Position numbers and translations under genes: made by a program. 64,000 nucleotides of DNA from Calonectria ilicicola (taxonomy: Eukaryota > Ascomycota > Sordariomycetes > Hypocreales > Nectriaceae). The stretch covers positions 1,364,001-1,428,000 of the forward strand of contig CP085831.1 in the NCBI GenBank assembly GCA_020809705.1, written 5' to 3'. The notes under the pieces were generated by a model that saw only the letters and a list, made by a program, of their open reading frames with translations, was not told the DNA's origin and searched no databases. Numbering within the stretch: position 1 is the stretch's first letter; every line of letters starts with the position of its first letter. Below are positions 1-11,960 of the stretch, one piece after another.

Positions 1-1015
1 AGAAAACCCATGCAAACAAAATTGCAGCAACAGGCACGGATGAATAACTGGAAGTAATGCAATATACATACATTGGTCACAATTGTTCAAATACGGGTCG
101 AGTCTAGTTGTGACAGATATCCGCCGTGTTGGTGCTCCGGTTGAAGACTATCACAAGCCGCGTTGGACGTCGCGTGAAGGGTGGGTGTTGTGTTGGTGTT
201 GGCACAACCAACATCAATCATCAACATCGCAAGTGCCGCCCCACTCAAGCTTTTGGACCAACCTCACTCACGTGCCACGGATTCACCACCACGTTGGTCT
301 TTCATCCCCCCCCCCCCCTTCTTCTCTTAACCTCCTCTGAATTCTTATGATTGCGCCAAGTTTCACAGTTTGAGCACTGCACCTTCTCAGTCCTACTTTT
401 CTCTCGTCACCACAAGTTCAACTACCAGAAGCTCCTTGCACCTTTCAGTTCATCATGGCATCTACTCCACCAGAAGACTATCATACTCCCTACAATGCAG
501 GTGTTCAGCTTCTTATTTTGCGAGCATAACCCCCCTTTACCCTTCGGACATGACGGAGACGTTAATAATCAAGGTGTCCGCCCAAAATGCAAAGACTAGG
601 ATAAAATGTCCCGCTGCACTCACAGTCAATGGTGCCTGGAGCATCCCGTCTTCGAAACTCATTAAGGCCTGTCATTGGGATCGAAATCCCCTTCTAAACT
701 TGTTATAACGCATAGGATTTCAGATGAGTACGATTATGGCGCTCAAGTAGTGCGCTGTATGCTGGACGGCAAGAAAAAGGAACATGTGGGGTGGTTTCAA
801 CTGGCATCGCAAGGGTTAGAGATGATATGACCGAAACTAGGGGTTGTGTATCAACGAACAGTATAGAATATTCCATTGCACAAATATTGTGATATTGTTG
901 CAGCTTCACAAGTATTAGAAAACATGGGTTCATAGCTCTAGGAATTCGAGAGTGCGGAAAAGGAGAAACCGAAAATAAAGAATGCCATGTCATGATGATA
1001 CAGCTGACGTCTTGC
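1..1015. other. intergenic, no supported gene
   Basis: I see no gene I can support. There is a 13-base C run at 306-318 and pyrimidine-rich sequence around 300-450. At 453 an ATG in good context (catcatggca) follows a leader-like CT/CA-rich stretch but opens only 24 codons before TAA (527). It may be a small upstream ORF or the remains of a lost gene. Confidence 0.5.
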
Positions 1016-2758
1016 TTATTTATATGATTTCTCCTCCTTGGATACCTGTTGCTGCAATAGATCTTGCAGACTACCAATACAATCCTCCTTTTCCATATAC
1101 ACCTCAACCAATTTAACACCCTCGCCCGATTGAAACTCTTCTGATTGCAGAACAGAATCGAGTTCACCCCATGTCTTGGCTCTATAAAAATTTCTTGAGG
1201 CGCTCTCCTCGTCCAAGCCAAACAGACCTAGTGCCCACGAGTGATTCCAGCATGCAATGTCATTATATGACATATCTCGGCCGTGAATTGCTCGTTCAAT
1301 TGTATACCCACTATTGTTGATGACAAAAATAGTGACATTGAGCTTCTCCTTGATTATTATGCTGAGCTCTTGAGCCGTCATCTGAAGACTGCCGTCACCA
1401 ATGAATAAGATGGCGCGTTTCTGGTCAGACCCTACTCCTGCTAGCGCAGCCAGTTCTCTCTGGGCAATTGCTGCATCCAGGGTTGCTGGTAGCATGTATC
1501 CGATGGAAAGCCATGTCACTGCCGTGAAAAAACGGGTATTCGGCGGCAGCTGAAAAGTGCGACCTCCGTGGGATGCGGTGCCAGTTTCAGCTAAAACAAT
1601 GTCGCCAGCTCGAAGAATAGAATTTACGACGCGATAGAATTTATTTTGAACGATGAGGTCAGAGCTTTCAAGCTGTGGTGTTTGCGGAGAATGTTTTGGA
1701 GGACCGTCAACTTGGGCGACACGACTCAGGTCCAACAATTCGAGTAATTTGTCCAGGAATCTTTGCGTAGGCAGACTGCGATGAATTTGGCTTCCAATAC
1801 GAACAGAGTTTTGGGAGAATGATATGCTGGCAGCCTCATCAGGGACTGTAGTGAAGTTGTAGGTATTCGTGTCGCTGAGGTGCGGCCCAAAATAGAGAAC
1901 TAAGTCCGACGACTTGAAGTAGGCCTCTGCCTCTGCCGGTCCGTATTTTCCTTGAAGGACCCCGTGGACATTTTGAAGAGTCTCATCAATCAATCCTTTT
2001 CCATAGAGTGTAGTCCAAGTGGGCCAATTTGTCTTTTTGATGAGCTCCTCGATTTGGGGCAGGATTCCAAGCCCTCTGCTCTCTCCATCCACCAAAATCA
2101 TGGGATTTTTCGCTTCATAAATGCGATTGAGAACATCCTTGACCTTTGACTCTTCCTCATTTGTTTCTGGAGGGATTGGTAGACCAAGCTTCGGCTTGCG
2201 ATGAAGGTTGGCTCCAGATACGAAAACGTCTACCATGTCATCAGGGATCTCAAGATAGACGGGCCTCTGGTGAAACAGGGCTAATTCCAAGATGTGGTCA
2301 ACCTGATCCGGAGCCGTCGTTGCATCTGTGAGGTTGGCTTGCGCGACTGTCACATTTGCATGAGCAGCAGCAAAGCGGCGATATTCTCCATCAGCAAATG
2401 TGTGGTGCATCTGCACCCGTGATTGCTGAAGGTGTCGTGACGGCGTTCCAACAATATGAATGACGGGCGCCTTCTCAGCAAAGGCACCCGCAATACCATT
2501 GATGGCTGAAAGCTCACCCACGCCAAACGTGGTGATTAAAGCGCTCACGCCGTTGATTCGTGCATACCCATCTGCGGCGTAGGCCGCATTCAGCTCGTTG
2601 CAGTTTCCCACCCAATGTAGCCCAGCTGGCTCAACAAAGTCGAGTAACCGAAGGTTGTAATCACCTGGCACACCAAATATAGATTGAATCCCGAGGTGGC
2701 GTAGTCGCAAGAAAATATAATCTGCAAGCTTGACAGACTTTTCTGAAACCGAAGGCAT
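1016..2758 (-). CDS. pyruvate decarboxylase (TPP-dependent)
   Basis: Single-exon gene of about 580 residues, the usual size for fungal pyruvate decarboxylase, which converts pyruvate to acetaldehyde and CO2 in the cytosol. I chose the Met at 2758 (MPSVSEKSVKLADYIF) because the family usually begins just before the L-x-x-Y-[IL] helix; an in-frame start at 2824 would add 22 poorly conserved residues. Visible landmarks are the FGVPGDYNL segment, the cofactor-activating Glu in GNCNELNAAYAADGYAR, the paired active-site histidines in MHHTFADGEY (which separate true decarboxylases from related TPP enzymes), the AETGTASHG segment, and the TPP/Mg motif GDGSLQM...INNSGYTIE. It is transcribed divergently from the Zn2Cys6 regulator. 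Indolepyruvate or another 2-ketoacid decarboxylase is the main alternative; the HH pair favours pyruvate. Confidence 0.9.
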   Translation of the reverse strand: MPSVSEKSVKLADYIFLRLRHLGIQSIFGVPGDYNLRLLDFVEPAGLHWVGNCNELNAAYAADGYARINGVSALITTFGVGELSAINGIAGAFAEKAPVIHIVGTPSRHLQQSRVQMHHTFADGEYRRFAAAHANVTVAQANLTDATTAPDQVDHILELALFHQRPVYLEIPDDMVDVFVSGANLHRKPKLGLPIPPETNEEESKVKDVLNRIYEAKNPMILVDGESRGLGILPQIEELIKKTNWPTWTTLYGKGLIDETLQNVHGVLQGKYGPAEAEAYFKSSDLVLYFGPHLSDTNTYNFTTVPDEAASISFSQNSVRIGSQIHRSLPTQRFLDKLLELLDLSRVAQVDGPPKHSPQTPQLESSDLIVQNKFYRVVNSILRAGDIVLAETGTASHGGRTFQLPPNTRFFTAVTWLSIGYMLPATLDAAIAQRELAALAGVGSDQKRAILFIGDGSLQMTAQELSIIIKEKLNVTIFVINNSGYTIERAIHGRDMSYNDIACWNHSWALGLFGLDEESASRNFYRAKTWGELDSVLQSEEFQSGEGVKLVEVYMEKEDCIGSLQDLLQQQVSKEEKSYK

Positions 2759-3089
2759 TTTGGCAGACAAGTATTCGGGGTGTTGAATGGGTGTTGTGGA
2801 TGCTGATACAATGGTCGACGTCACAGTGTTGAAACGATGGTAACGAGATGCAGGTACTTTTAATTCTATATTTCAATTTTTCTATAACAAATAACTGGAC
2901 GCTCTAGCTCATTGCAATCTATCTCTCGTTATCGTCGCGGCTTTGGAGGATTGTCTTGAGTGGGTCGGCGAGTTCTCTCTCCGATCCGAAGTTTTCTCCG
3001 CGCACGACGTAGTGCGAACCCCGCTTGTCCGACATGGACGATTTCACCATCTCTCAAGTACCAGGCCATAGCAACGCCCAACAATTAGC
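2759..3089. promoter_or_regulatory. shared divergent promoter, PDC / Zn2Cys6 regulator
   Basis: About 330 bases separate the two start codons. The stretch around 2972-3000 contains CTCCGATCCGAAG and CTCCGCG, CCG/CGG-type half sites of the kind bound by Zn2Cys6 proteins. That the neighbouring factor binds here is inference. Confidence 0.4.
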
Positions 3090-5322
3090 ATGGCCACAAG
3101 ACAAGCAGCATGCGAAGCATGTCGGAAGGCAAAGCTAGCCTGTGACCACAAAGTTCCAGCGTGCACGCGCTGCGAAAACAACAATCGAGGCGATGCATGT
3201 GTATATCGGACTCACCCGTTTAAGCGGAAGCGTATGCTTTCTCCGCCCCGAGAAATCGCCCCACGGTAAGTTTTTTGGCACTGATCGCTTTACTCCGAGA
3301 CGCTGATTGACAAGGCCGAGTGATGAATCCGTGAGCGTCTCGACCTCGCCCACTTCCTCTTCGACCCATAACGTTTATCCCAACCCTGGGTACCTCGGTG
3401 AATCCAGCCATGTGGCAATTTTTGATCACATTCCCCCGGATACTCACCAAGAGTCCGGCTTGGATGGGTCCACTCCTGGAGGAACGGGTCACAATCCACA
3501 GTCCCTGAGCAGGGACCTGATCGAGGAAGGAGCCAAGACACTCAGAGAAGTCATGGCTAATTGCGATCTTGCTGCCATGAAGTCACTGATTGTCTTCTGG
3601 ATGGCCAAAGGCGTGAACTTGGCGCTTGCGGAGCCCATCGTAGAATATTGCGCCGAAAGCATGGCCCGCTTTGTGCAACCAGGGTCCGCCAACAACGATT
3701 GGTATGCTGCCCAGTCTCGCCTGTTATTCCGCAATTCTGTTCAGTCGCTGGATACGAGCAAAGCCACCAATGCTTCGAATTTCTCTAACCAATTTTGTGG
3801 AGACAATATCCGTTGGGAAACGCTTGGAATATTCTTCACTGCCGTTGCTCGAGCCACTTACGATATCTCCTTCTTCCCTCCACTCTACAAGAGCTCCACT
3901 GAATACTCCAATATTCGAAAACGTGCAGCGAAACTTAGTGATTTATGTATGGCAAATTGTCTCGCTTTGGATTGCTTAAATGATTTGCAGCTAATTTGCC
4001 AGTACGAAAATTTTATTATTCACTCATTTGTGAATGGAGACCATAGTGAGTCATTACTCATGTCCTTGTTGATTGGCATTTTGCTAACCGTCAAGGTTAC
4101 CACGCATGGAGGAGGCTTGGAGATGTGATAGCCTCCATCTTTGCGCTTGGATATCACCAAAAGATCGAGCAGAAACCAGACGTCCCTTGGTTTTTAGCCG
4201 AGCTCAGAAGAACCGTTTTTGCCCGAGTCTATTCTGCTGACAAAAATGTGGCCATCTTTCTTGGTCGACCACCTAGAATGAGTAAAAAGTTTTGTTATTT
4301 CCAGATTCCTCTATCCGGAGAAGCCGAAGAAGTCAGAGTCCAGAGCCCGGATATGCGATACGGCGTGCACAAATGGGCCACAACTGCGGAGTTCAACTAC
4401 AAAACCGAAACCCGATGGTCTGCATTATGTGCCATTTACAAGGAGGAGGTTCTAGAGTTATTCTCCTCCAAAGAAAAAGACAACTTTCAAGAAAGTGTAA
4501 AGTAGGTTTTTCATCCCATCTAACGACTTTGGATGTGAACAATGCTGAGAAGTTTAGCATAATTCAATCCCAGGCAGTGGCGCAATGGGATGCCCTTCCA
4601 TCACATTTCAAACTACAAGGAAGCTTAAAAGGATGCATGCAAAGTCCATTTGGACGTGATCTTTTAGTTAGCGCCCGTCTCAATTATTTACATGTCCTGT
4701 TCATGCTTCGACTATTATCTACAGATCGACTCGTTGAGCCAGGTAGCTCGATTGTTGAAATCTCGCATGCGATGCTTTCGCTCATAGTGGAGGCGATTCT
4801 GTTCCGAGATAACATAGTAAACTCGGGGACAGGGCTTGTATGGAAGGTATGATTTAGTAGCAGAAGCCAAAAAAAAAAAAAAAAAAAAAAGAAAAGAAAA
4901 ACACGATGTTAATGATTTGCTAGGTCACCCATTATGGCTTACCAGCTGTGGGGATTAGCTTGTTATCAATTCTTCGGCAACGTCGAGTGCCCAGCGAAAA
5001 CATGACGCGACAACAACAAGCAACAATTTTACAAAATTTAAGCGTTTTTGTTGCAGAAGTGGAGATGGGGACCATAATAAAGCCCGATGAACCAAATTAC
5101 GGGCTGCTGTCAAAGGCCACTCAGACAACAAGAGGCATCTTGAATTTTATGGAATCTGGCGAAAGAAGACATAGCCCTGATCCTGCAGCGCGCTGGACGC
5201 AAGGAGCTGATGATTTAGCCTCCAATTTGAGACTTTCTAATCTGGATTTTGAGCTCGGGTTCTGGAATGATCTCGCAGATTACTCCACAGTGCTAGACTT
5301 TGGTTATTCCGATTCCACGTAA
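3090..5322 (+). CDS. Zn2Cys6 fungal transcription factor, 5 exons
   Basis: I rebuilt five exons: 3090-3265, 3315-4045, 4096-4501, 4558-4846 and 4924-5322. They close in phase to 666 codons plus stop. Residues 8-37 form the binuclear zinc cluster (CEACRKAKLAC, CTRC, then C37), followed by a basic stretch HPFKRKRM. The middle region has the fungal-specific MHR signature, including GDHSYHAWRRLGDVIAS, which is created only after splicing and so supports intron 2. Later VTHYGLPAVGISLL is also formed across a splice junction. Intron 4 carries a 22-base A run (4869-4890). It is a nuclear DNA-binding regulator by family; targets are unknown. The divergent pyruvate decarboxylase is the obvious first candidate, by position only. 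Confidence 0.87.
4869..4890 (+). repeat. A22 homopolymer inside intron 4 of the regulator
   Basis: An uninterrupted run of 22 A lies between the donor (4847) and acceptor (4923) of the intron. It is likely length-variable. Confidence 0.9.
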
Positions 5323-6272
5323 TTCTAGTTAGAACCAATTTACTAATTATTTGGAATTAGACGTGACCAGTTCTTCATTTTGCACAGTATCCAGTATTCT
5401 ACAGGGGTAATTTGATGTAGAGTTATGTATTTCATAAAGTTATTTTCTTCCTTTAAGGAAAGGAAGAACAAGATAAGGTCACAGGACCTAAAAACACGCC
5501 TTAAGATAGACTTTCGGGTCTGTTGGTATAATTGCCCTTGCACCAACTCTGAAGCCTAAAGGCAATACAGGATGAAAACATTGATAGCTAGAAATCCCGT
5601 ACAATAAAAGGAAAGCTTTTTCTCAAACAAACCTCTCTCCAACAAACACCAAAAAAACCTCAAACACACCGTCAAACACACACACACACACACAGTCAAG
5701 ATGTCTGCCATCCAACGATGCATCATCTACAAGGGCGATAGCCCTCCCGAAACTGAATCCGCAGCTCGATACATCCACTTGATGTAGAGTCATAAAGCTA
5801 AGATACTTGCATAATACTGAAGGCTTTGCCGAGGAAGGCATCCAGGGAGATTATTCCATCCTATGTGATATATTGACCGGTTTCAAATATGCCCCAGCTT
5901 TTTCTAGACCATCTAGCCTGTGCTTCCTTAGCCAGTGCGTTTATATTTAGACATAAACTAGTCTTTCATTCCGCCAATGAAGGCCTACCCTTGGGTGCAA
6001 TTGCCAATCTCCGTTGGAACGATATCCCGTCGGCTTTCAACTTGATGATTACATCATTTCTTTTTGCTGTATTCTACCGTGTACATAGCTGATCGATATT
6101 GCAACTGCAGTGGTCATGGTGTGGAGATTAGAATGCTTGGTAGAACTATATATAGAAAGAGAAGTCATGGGTCGATGCGGAGTATCGAGGTGATATGCAC
6201 AACAAAGAAACTTTGTTCAGGATGCGATGTATTTTAGTGGTGTAGGCAATCTTGGAGCAATGGACCTCAAGA
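5323..6272. other. intergenic with a possible gene relic
   Basis: No complete gene seen. A (CA)n tract at about 5676-5694 sits directly before an ATG at 5701 in good context (cagtcaagatgtct), which opens 28 codons (MSAIQRCIIYKGDSPPETES...) and ends at a TAG. Some 10 bases later another frame is open for about 50 codons from 5795. This looks like a decayed or frameshifted small gene, or an intron-containing gene I could not close. Confidence 0.4.
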
Positions 6273-9200
6273 CTAATCGACTTGGATCTTCCGTAGATAC
6301 TGGTCGTAAGTCTGGCTGAGGTAGGTGGTATCATTTGTGGTCTTGGGCCCAATTATTTCGAGCTGTTCTAGTTCTTCAGACCAAGAATAGCCTGCATCCT
6401 CAAGCCTTATATAGCCGAGCTGCTGTTCAGATTTTAATGTAAGAACATCTTGGAACTCAACGGGTTCAAGAATATTCCGGTCACTGGCTAGACGGATGAC
6501 AGTGCTATGCCATTCAATTATTTCATCCCGGTCGTAATCTACAGACAAAGGATCCGGGATCCCACTCGCTGCCATTGCAATAATGCTCTCGAGTGGCTGT
6601 GGATTGATGACCCGAAACCAACGATCCAGTTGTTCACGAATGCAAACGAAGCGTAAACAAAAGACTGGATTGATGGCTTCAGTAAATAGCTTCTGTAATT
6701 CTGGGTTTGGTGGATGTGAACAACGGTGCAAAATTTGCTGTAGCAAAAATGAAGTAGTTGCCTCAAAGACAGGAAGTATATAATTAGAATTACGATGAAG
6801 AACCACTGGCAGTCCAGAAGAAATGGCGGGGATGTCTATACCGCCACTTGAATGCACTGCAAAAGGTGCCACCAGCCCCCAGGTGCCCATCGTTGGGCTT
6901 GCGGAAGGCACCATCGACTCGACTGCAGATACTGCCCAGTCGGAAACATATCTTCTCGACATAAAATGAGTCAGTAAGTTCCACAGTGCTGTCGTACGGA
7001 GGGCGAATAGGAAGCCATAATCCGAACGGACATTGGTGCTGATGGCGCCTGCGTTGGCACCGCGGGAAATTAGCTGTCGCGCAAACTTCAGAGGTCGTTC
7101 ACGATAGTTCCAGTCTAGTCCCCTAAGCACCCCAGTAGCTAGTGAGACATCTGCCGTTGCTATCCAGGGTGCGACAGCATTCAATAGCATTGGATGGTCT
7201 GTTATGTTCATATGACTCAGGAACGGACGCCGCGGCAACCGATTTTTGGAACCATCATCAATGATATCCTCTTCATAGAAGAATTTGGTCATGTCCAGCA
7301 GGTCGCGAACCCTGCCGGTCCAGTCGTGATTGTCGGTTTGCACTTGCCATGCCGCTTCTAGCAACTGTAAAACCTTCCTAATCTCAAATCTTTCTGTAAG
7401 CTTTTCGGCTACACGCGACCTGCACAGCAAGCATTTTATCATGCTAACCAACATGCCCGTCTTTGACACCTTCCCGAAACCAAGAATCCCGTTGCCTGAT
7501 TCTGTGCCCAATAAAAAGTCGTGTGCAGTTCGATGCACAAAGGAAACTTCTTTGAATATAGACGGGTACCCATGATATTTATTTCCCTGGACAGCCTGTT
7601 CCCGTATCTCTAGTAAACCGGCACATCTCGTTCGAATTTCGCTCTTCATTCTCTCGTTAAAGTCGACAATCTGTTGTTCATCGATGTTATTCGAAAGGTT
7701 TAGTAATTCTTCCTGCATTTCTGGGTAGGTAAAACATCCAAGGTCCAATAATCCTGATGGTTCGATATTAGGCTGGCTGGTTTTGTCCTTCAGTTCTTGC
7801 CATGCAATGACAAATTGAAAAAACATGGCTGCCTTCTCTCGATAAACGTTCTGGGAATCATTCATTCTCGCCCACATCTCAGCATACAAAGTCTCAAGAT
7901 CGCCTGGAAGCTCTTGGAGTCGCAAAATCAATATGTCTTCCGAGTCTTTGTTTTGAATGCCACTCTGGACACTTCTCATCGCCAAGCATAGCCACAAAAA
8001 AACACCTTCCGCTTTTTTGACAAGTGTAGAACTAATAGTAGCCAAAGTTCTAGGGGAAATTTTCCCCTTTTTTTCAAATTTGCCAAATTTCTTTTGTATG
8101 TGTATTTTCATATCCAAACTCGTTAGACTTTCAAGTTTGAGGTTGGGTGTCCCATTCAGCTCTTCCCGTAACCGAGGTTCTGCGCGGCTGGCAACACATA
8201 ACTTGACCTGTTTGAACCGCACAAGCCGCCGTATTCTTTCAACGATGCCTTCCAGCCCATCATCGCCACTATACTCATCTAGACCATCGATAAAAATACA
8301 CAATGGTCTACCGGTCTGGTGTTTTAAGATGAACAACAAAACACGCTCGAGTTCACGACTGGACCAGTCGTCAATGTATCTTTTCTTTTTCGTGGATGGA
8401 AACTCGTTCAAAATAATCTCGGCGAGAGCTTCATCGTCTTCAATCAATTGGTAGATTAGAGAGCAGTATAGGCCGTTGCCATTCTTTTCGAATATCGAGC
8501 CAACCTTCCAGAAAAAGTGCCATAATATCTGAGCTTTCGCAAGCCATTTATTTAAGACTCTCTGTGTGTCTTCATGGTTGATGATGTACTTGATAAGAGT
8601 ACTTTTCCCTGAGCCTGGCTTTCCTTGGATCCAGAATAAGGAGCCGCCTGATCCTAGCCAATCAATAAAGTCTTTCCAAACCCTGTCGATCTGCCGAATC
8701 TCCCAAATGTCCTCAATATCCTGCCGTAGAGAATATATTGTTTGTATAGACTTGTAATTTTTGAGAGATTCCATGTCTCCCATGTATTTAGAATTGTCGC
8801 TGATTTCGTCATTTGCATCATTAATTGTGTTGTCGTAGGATTTGAATATCCTCTCGAATGTAGCATCTTCTGGGTCCACAATTCCATTTCGCCGTTTATT
8901 CATTTCTGGAAATTTCAAGCTCTTTAATAATAGACTGTAGAGGGTTTTGGGGTTGCTATTTTCATTATTAGTATATTACATATTGCTCAATGGAGCAAAG
9001 GAATCTTACATATTAATAGTCATCTGCCCGTTTCCTGATACTTGATTCCCCACGACGAGGTTTTCGAAAGATGTTGGACCATTGAGGGATAGTGAGGAAT
9101 CCATTGCTGATATTTTATGAGACAAGTATTCCTGGAGGAATAAAATGTTCTATATTGGCATTAAACTGAGACTCACCAAAATTAGAAGTGTTCGAGTTTG

Positions 9201-9288
9201 GAGATTCCAATGCCCCGCTACGTTTTTTGTCGACTCTGTCTGCCGTAGCGTCAGACAAGCGACTTTTTCTGTCGATTCTATCTGCCAT
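6273..9288 (-). CDS. NACHT-domain NLR-like protein, 3 exons
   Basis: Exons 9288-9177, 9106-9010 and 8955-6273 join in phase to 963 residues. The large exon carries the fungal pre-NACHT signature (LKFPEMNKRRNGI, TFERIF), Walker A GKPGSGKST at about residues 181-189 and Walker B CIFIDGLDEY near 293. The C-terminal half has no ankyrin, WD40 or TPR repeats that I can recognise. The two upstream exons supply about 70 residues: a charged segment with two similar blocks (ADRIDRK / ADRVDKK), then a Gly/Asn-rich segment (NLVVGNQVSGNGQMTIN). Fungal NACHT proteins act as intracellular recognition switches, often in heterokaryon incompatibility. Here the N-terminal effector domain is unusually short. Start choice: first ATG (9288) of the only open upstream exon; the upstream exons are less certain than the main one. 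Confidence 0.8.
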
Positions 9289-10319
9289 AGCGTTTGCGTT
9301 AACCACTCAAAGATGTCTTTAAAGCTCTTGATTGGGCTCAAATCTTTGCAAATGGAAATTTCGTCAATATACCATAAGACCATTAGAGGATTTCCTTGTA
9401 TCGAGTCTCAGGATAAAGGTTGCAGAGGTTCCGCTGAGAGCCGGTTTTTAGGAGAAGATGGAGAAAAGAGCGGTGTCCAGGGAACAAAAACCCCGCACGA
9501 GGCTGTTGAAATCCCATCTATTCACCAGCTGATGCACCCAACCTCTGGTGGCTTGTTTGAGCCTGCGAAGACATCCAATCAGCTAGAGCTTCGGCTTTGA
9601 TTGGCTGTGAAGGTCGGAAACTCACTAGCTCTCTTACTAAGCAGACGGTGGCGGGACAAGCTCTTTTTTTTTTCTTTCTTTTTTTGACAGAATCTCCTCA
9701 CAAGGATGTGAGCAGATGGTATACCATCGAACTTGAGAGAAATGAGATTCCCGATGTATCTAAAGATTTACCTCTTTGGTCTTTGTGGCTCTGCCTAAAA
9801 AGACGAGAGGTTATGTGTTGGGCCCCAATTGTGTGTAAACTTATCACTGTTGTTGTTCTCCACTCGAACAGTGTCATGTAGCTTTAAGTATATTAAACTA
9901 TTATATAATATTTCCATTTTAGGAAGCGAGATGTGTTTTAGTCATTCGAGGTGCGTTTCGATGTGTACACATTCCCCTATGGACGCTGCTCGGGTTAACC
10001 CTAAGCGAACTTGGGTGAAGGCGGCGATAGTTCAGGTGGATGGACAGGGATAGTTATAAATCGTTCAGATTAGTCTTACAATACAAATGCATGTGTGCGA
10101 AAAAAGACCCCATCAATTACTCCGCCCCACTTACTCCGACTCCCCGGCTCTCCGATTCTCCGACTTGTATTCGACACTGGGCACACCACTACACAGCAGA
10201 AGGAAGATCCATTTGATCGCCTTATTTAAAATAGTTTATGTAGAGTAGGCGAGCCTATTAGACCTCTTTCTTCTGTATGTCCTTTGGTCCTCACAAACTG
10301 AATCTAGAATATTCGTACC
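9289..10319. other. intergenic
   Basis: No gene supported. The left part is the likely promoter and leader of the NACHT gene. A T-rich run lies at 9667-9687. Close to the aminotransferase, 10118-10167 contains several CTCCG pentamers (for example CTCCGACTCCCCGG), possibly half-sites for a zinc-cluster regulator. Confidence 0.5.
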
Positions 10320-11960
10320 ATGGCGCGCCCTACCTTGGCAGACATCGAGGCTACACGTTCTAGAAGCACGGCGCTTGCAACAGGACCCGTTGCCTATGAA
10401 CCCTCCGCCTCCTTCAAAACCCTGCGCCAAAACCACAAATCTATCTCGCTCAACCACCACTTTAGCGCTGAGAGCAAAGATTTTCATGGATCAGCGCTTA
10501 AAAAAACAGCGGCAAAGAATACTACCCAGTTCATTCCTTTGGGAACCGGACGTCCCGCAGCTGAATTTTATCCTTGGTAAAATGACATCTATACAAATGT
10601 ATTCAGTGCTCGGATGCGAGAGCACAACCACGCTGATAATGGGGAGAAGAACGGAAACAACACCAAACCTCCAGGTTATCAGCTGGCCACTGCTCTCAAC
10701 TATGGGCATGCCGCTGGTGCGCCTCATTTAGTTCGATACTTGACGGAGCACGTGGAAATGATTCACAATCCACCATACGAGAATTGGGCCGTATGCTTGT
10801 CCTGCGGATCTACATCTGCCTTTGAGACGGCTCTTCGAATCTTTTGCGACAGAGGCGATTTCATATTGGCTGAAAAGTACACGTATCCTGGGTTCGTTGA
10901 AACGGCTCGTCTATTGGATTTGCAAGTTCAGTCCGTCGACATGGACGTTGAGGGGCTGCGAGCAGACCATCTAGAAGCTATTTTGAGGGATTGGGATGTG
11001 TCTCGGGGCGCGAGACCCAGAGTTCTCTACACAATTCCAACTGGACAAAATCCAACAGGAGCAACACAATCCATCGCGCGACGACAAGACATCTATAAAG
11101 TGGCAGAGCGCTACAACCTTGTGATTATTGAGGATGATCCTTATTTTTTCCTTCAATTAAAATCCTTGGGCCCATCGCTAGCCAGAGACCCTAACACAGT
11201 CAATGAGGATCCGATGGAAGGAGATTACGTGAAAAGTCTGCTCCCCTCGTACTTATCTCTTGACACATCGGGTCGCGTCGTTCGATTGGATTCGACCTCG
11301 AAAATCCTAGCTCCTGGTCTGCGCGCTGGTTGGGTAACTGGCAGCGACGAGGTTATTGAGAAGTTTCTCTCATACCATGAACTGACAACGGTATCGGTAA
11401 GCGGGGTCTCGCAGCTCGTCCTTTATGAACTTCTTGAAGAGAGTTGGGGTCATGCGGGATTTTTATCATGGTTAGAGGATCTCTCACTCAGATACAGCCG
11501 CCGTCTAGACATTATTCTAGCTGCATGCAAATCTTATTTGCCTGCCAAGTATTGCGAGTATACCGCTCCTTTACACGGAATGTTTATATGGATACGTCTG
11601 AAGGTCGAAAACCATCCGCTCTTCCACCAGATCCTCAAATATCAAGAGCATGAACATCAACATCAACTTTCTATCCCCGATATCGAGAATATGATCTTGG
11701 ATGCCGCCTATCGGAATGGTGTGCAGGTGACCAAAGGTTCCTTATTCGAGTCATCCGCGGACATCAAACCCGAGTTGCATTTCCGGCTCACTTTCGTCGC
11801 TTGCCAGGAAGCCGATTTGACAGAAGGAGTAAGGAGATTTGGGCTTGCTCTGGAGGAGGAATTCCGAAAAGTGGAAATTTTTGTCGCTAAAATGCAGGAA
11901 GGGGAGGGGGTGCAAAACCAAACTGCTTTGCCAATGATCCCCAATGGCGCTCAGATATAA
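10320..11960 (+). pseudogene. Aro8-like class I/II aminotransferase with in-frame TAA
   Basis: The reading frame encodes a PLP-dependent aromatic/2-aminoadipate aminotransferase of the yeast Aro8 type. Codons 1-86 give the conserved N-terminal arm ending LGTGRP..EFYPW, then TAA at 10578-10580, and the same frame continues at once (NDIYTNVFSAR) to a complete catalytic domain. Landmarks: PTGQNPTGAT, EDDPYFFLQ, and the PLP-lysine motif DSTSKILAPGLRAGW. Full length would be 546 codons. A splice from GT at 10577 to AG at 10606 would remove the stop and keep frame, but at 30 bases it is shorter than any intron I would accept. Options are a recent nonsense mutation, a sequencing error, readthrough or a very small intron. 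Everything else looks intact, so the lesion is young if real. Confidence 0.7.

Noticed and set aside
10577..10606. 30-base GT-AG interval as an intron of the aminotransferase
   Set aside because: Shorter than credible fungal introns and without a clear branch site; kept only as an alternative explanation of the TAA.
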